From an uncultured Ellagibacter sp. (GTDB lineage: Bacteria; Actinomycetota; Coriobacteriia; Coriobacteriales; Eggerthellaceae), in the NCBI GenBank assembly GCA_934661105.1, contig CAKUIV010000082.1:1-8667 (forward strand): a stretch of 8,667 bases of DNA, read 5' to 3'. Position numbers and translations under genes: made by a program. Below, one piece after another: positions 6,169 through 8,667 of this stretch (positions are counted from its first letter, which is position 1; every line of letters starts with the position of its first letter). Below the pieces are notes generated by a model. The model saw only the letters and a list, made by a program, of their open reading frames with translations, did no database searches and was not told where the DNA came from.

Positions 6169-8667
<2,499 letters not shown>

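Overview
The window is high-GC bacterial DNA. It carries a compact housekeeping operon, an orphan transcriptional regulator and the start of secA, all on the + strand. The gene order proA-nadD-yqeK-rsfS, an actinobacterial-looking SecA with an enlarged second nucleotide-binding domain, and a large STAND ATPase fused to a SARP/BTAD module all point to an actinobacterium. I favour a Coriobacteriia/Eggerthellaceae-like gut anaerobe; this is an inference from gene content and style, not a database match.

Region 1 (1-2966) is an operon whose genes are separated by only 2 to 7 bases. It holds proA (5' end outside the window), nadD, yqeK and rsfS. The last three start with GTG. Together they cover proline synthesis, NAD synthesis, probable Ap4A hydrolysis and ribosome silencing, a known conserved grouping of growth and starvation genes. 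A textbook intrinsic terminator at 3010-3052 closes it.

Region 2 (2967-3334) is a 368-base non-coding stretch, unusually rich in symmetric and repeated elements. It has an 11-bp tandem repeat (3076-3097), a 40-bp imperfect dyad (3151-3190) and a 30% GC segment (3241-3300) with likely promoter elements, a 15-bp dyad, a 10-bp palindrome and a half-site repeat at 22-bp pitch. It leads into an 883-residue regulator (3335-5986). Its N-terminal MalT-like ATPase has clear Walker A and B motifs, its middle is long and featureless, and its C-terminus is a SARP-type winged helix plus BTAD domain. Repeats at 11- and 22-bp pitch upstream of a SARP-type protein suggest autoregulation. That is the most interesting hypothesis here.

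Region 3 (5987-8667) has a 182-base leader with a perfect 7-bp inverted repeat and a possible extended -10 promoter, followed by secA, the motor ATPase of general protein secretion. secA is open at the right edge (833 codons visible) and has no frameshift.

I see no tRNA, rRNA, CRISPR array, insertion sequence or phage gene. No wholly new multi-gene system is visible; the regulator and its upstream region are the unexplained part.
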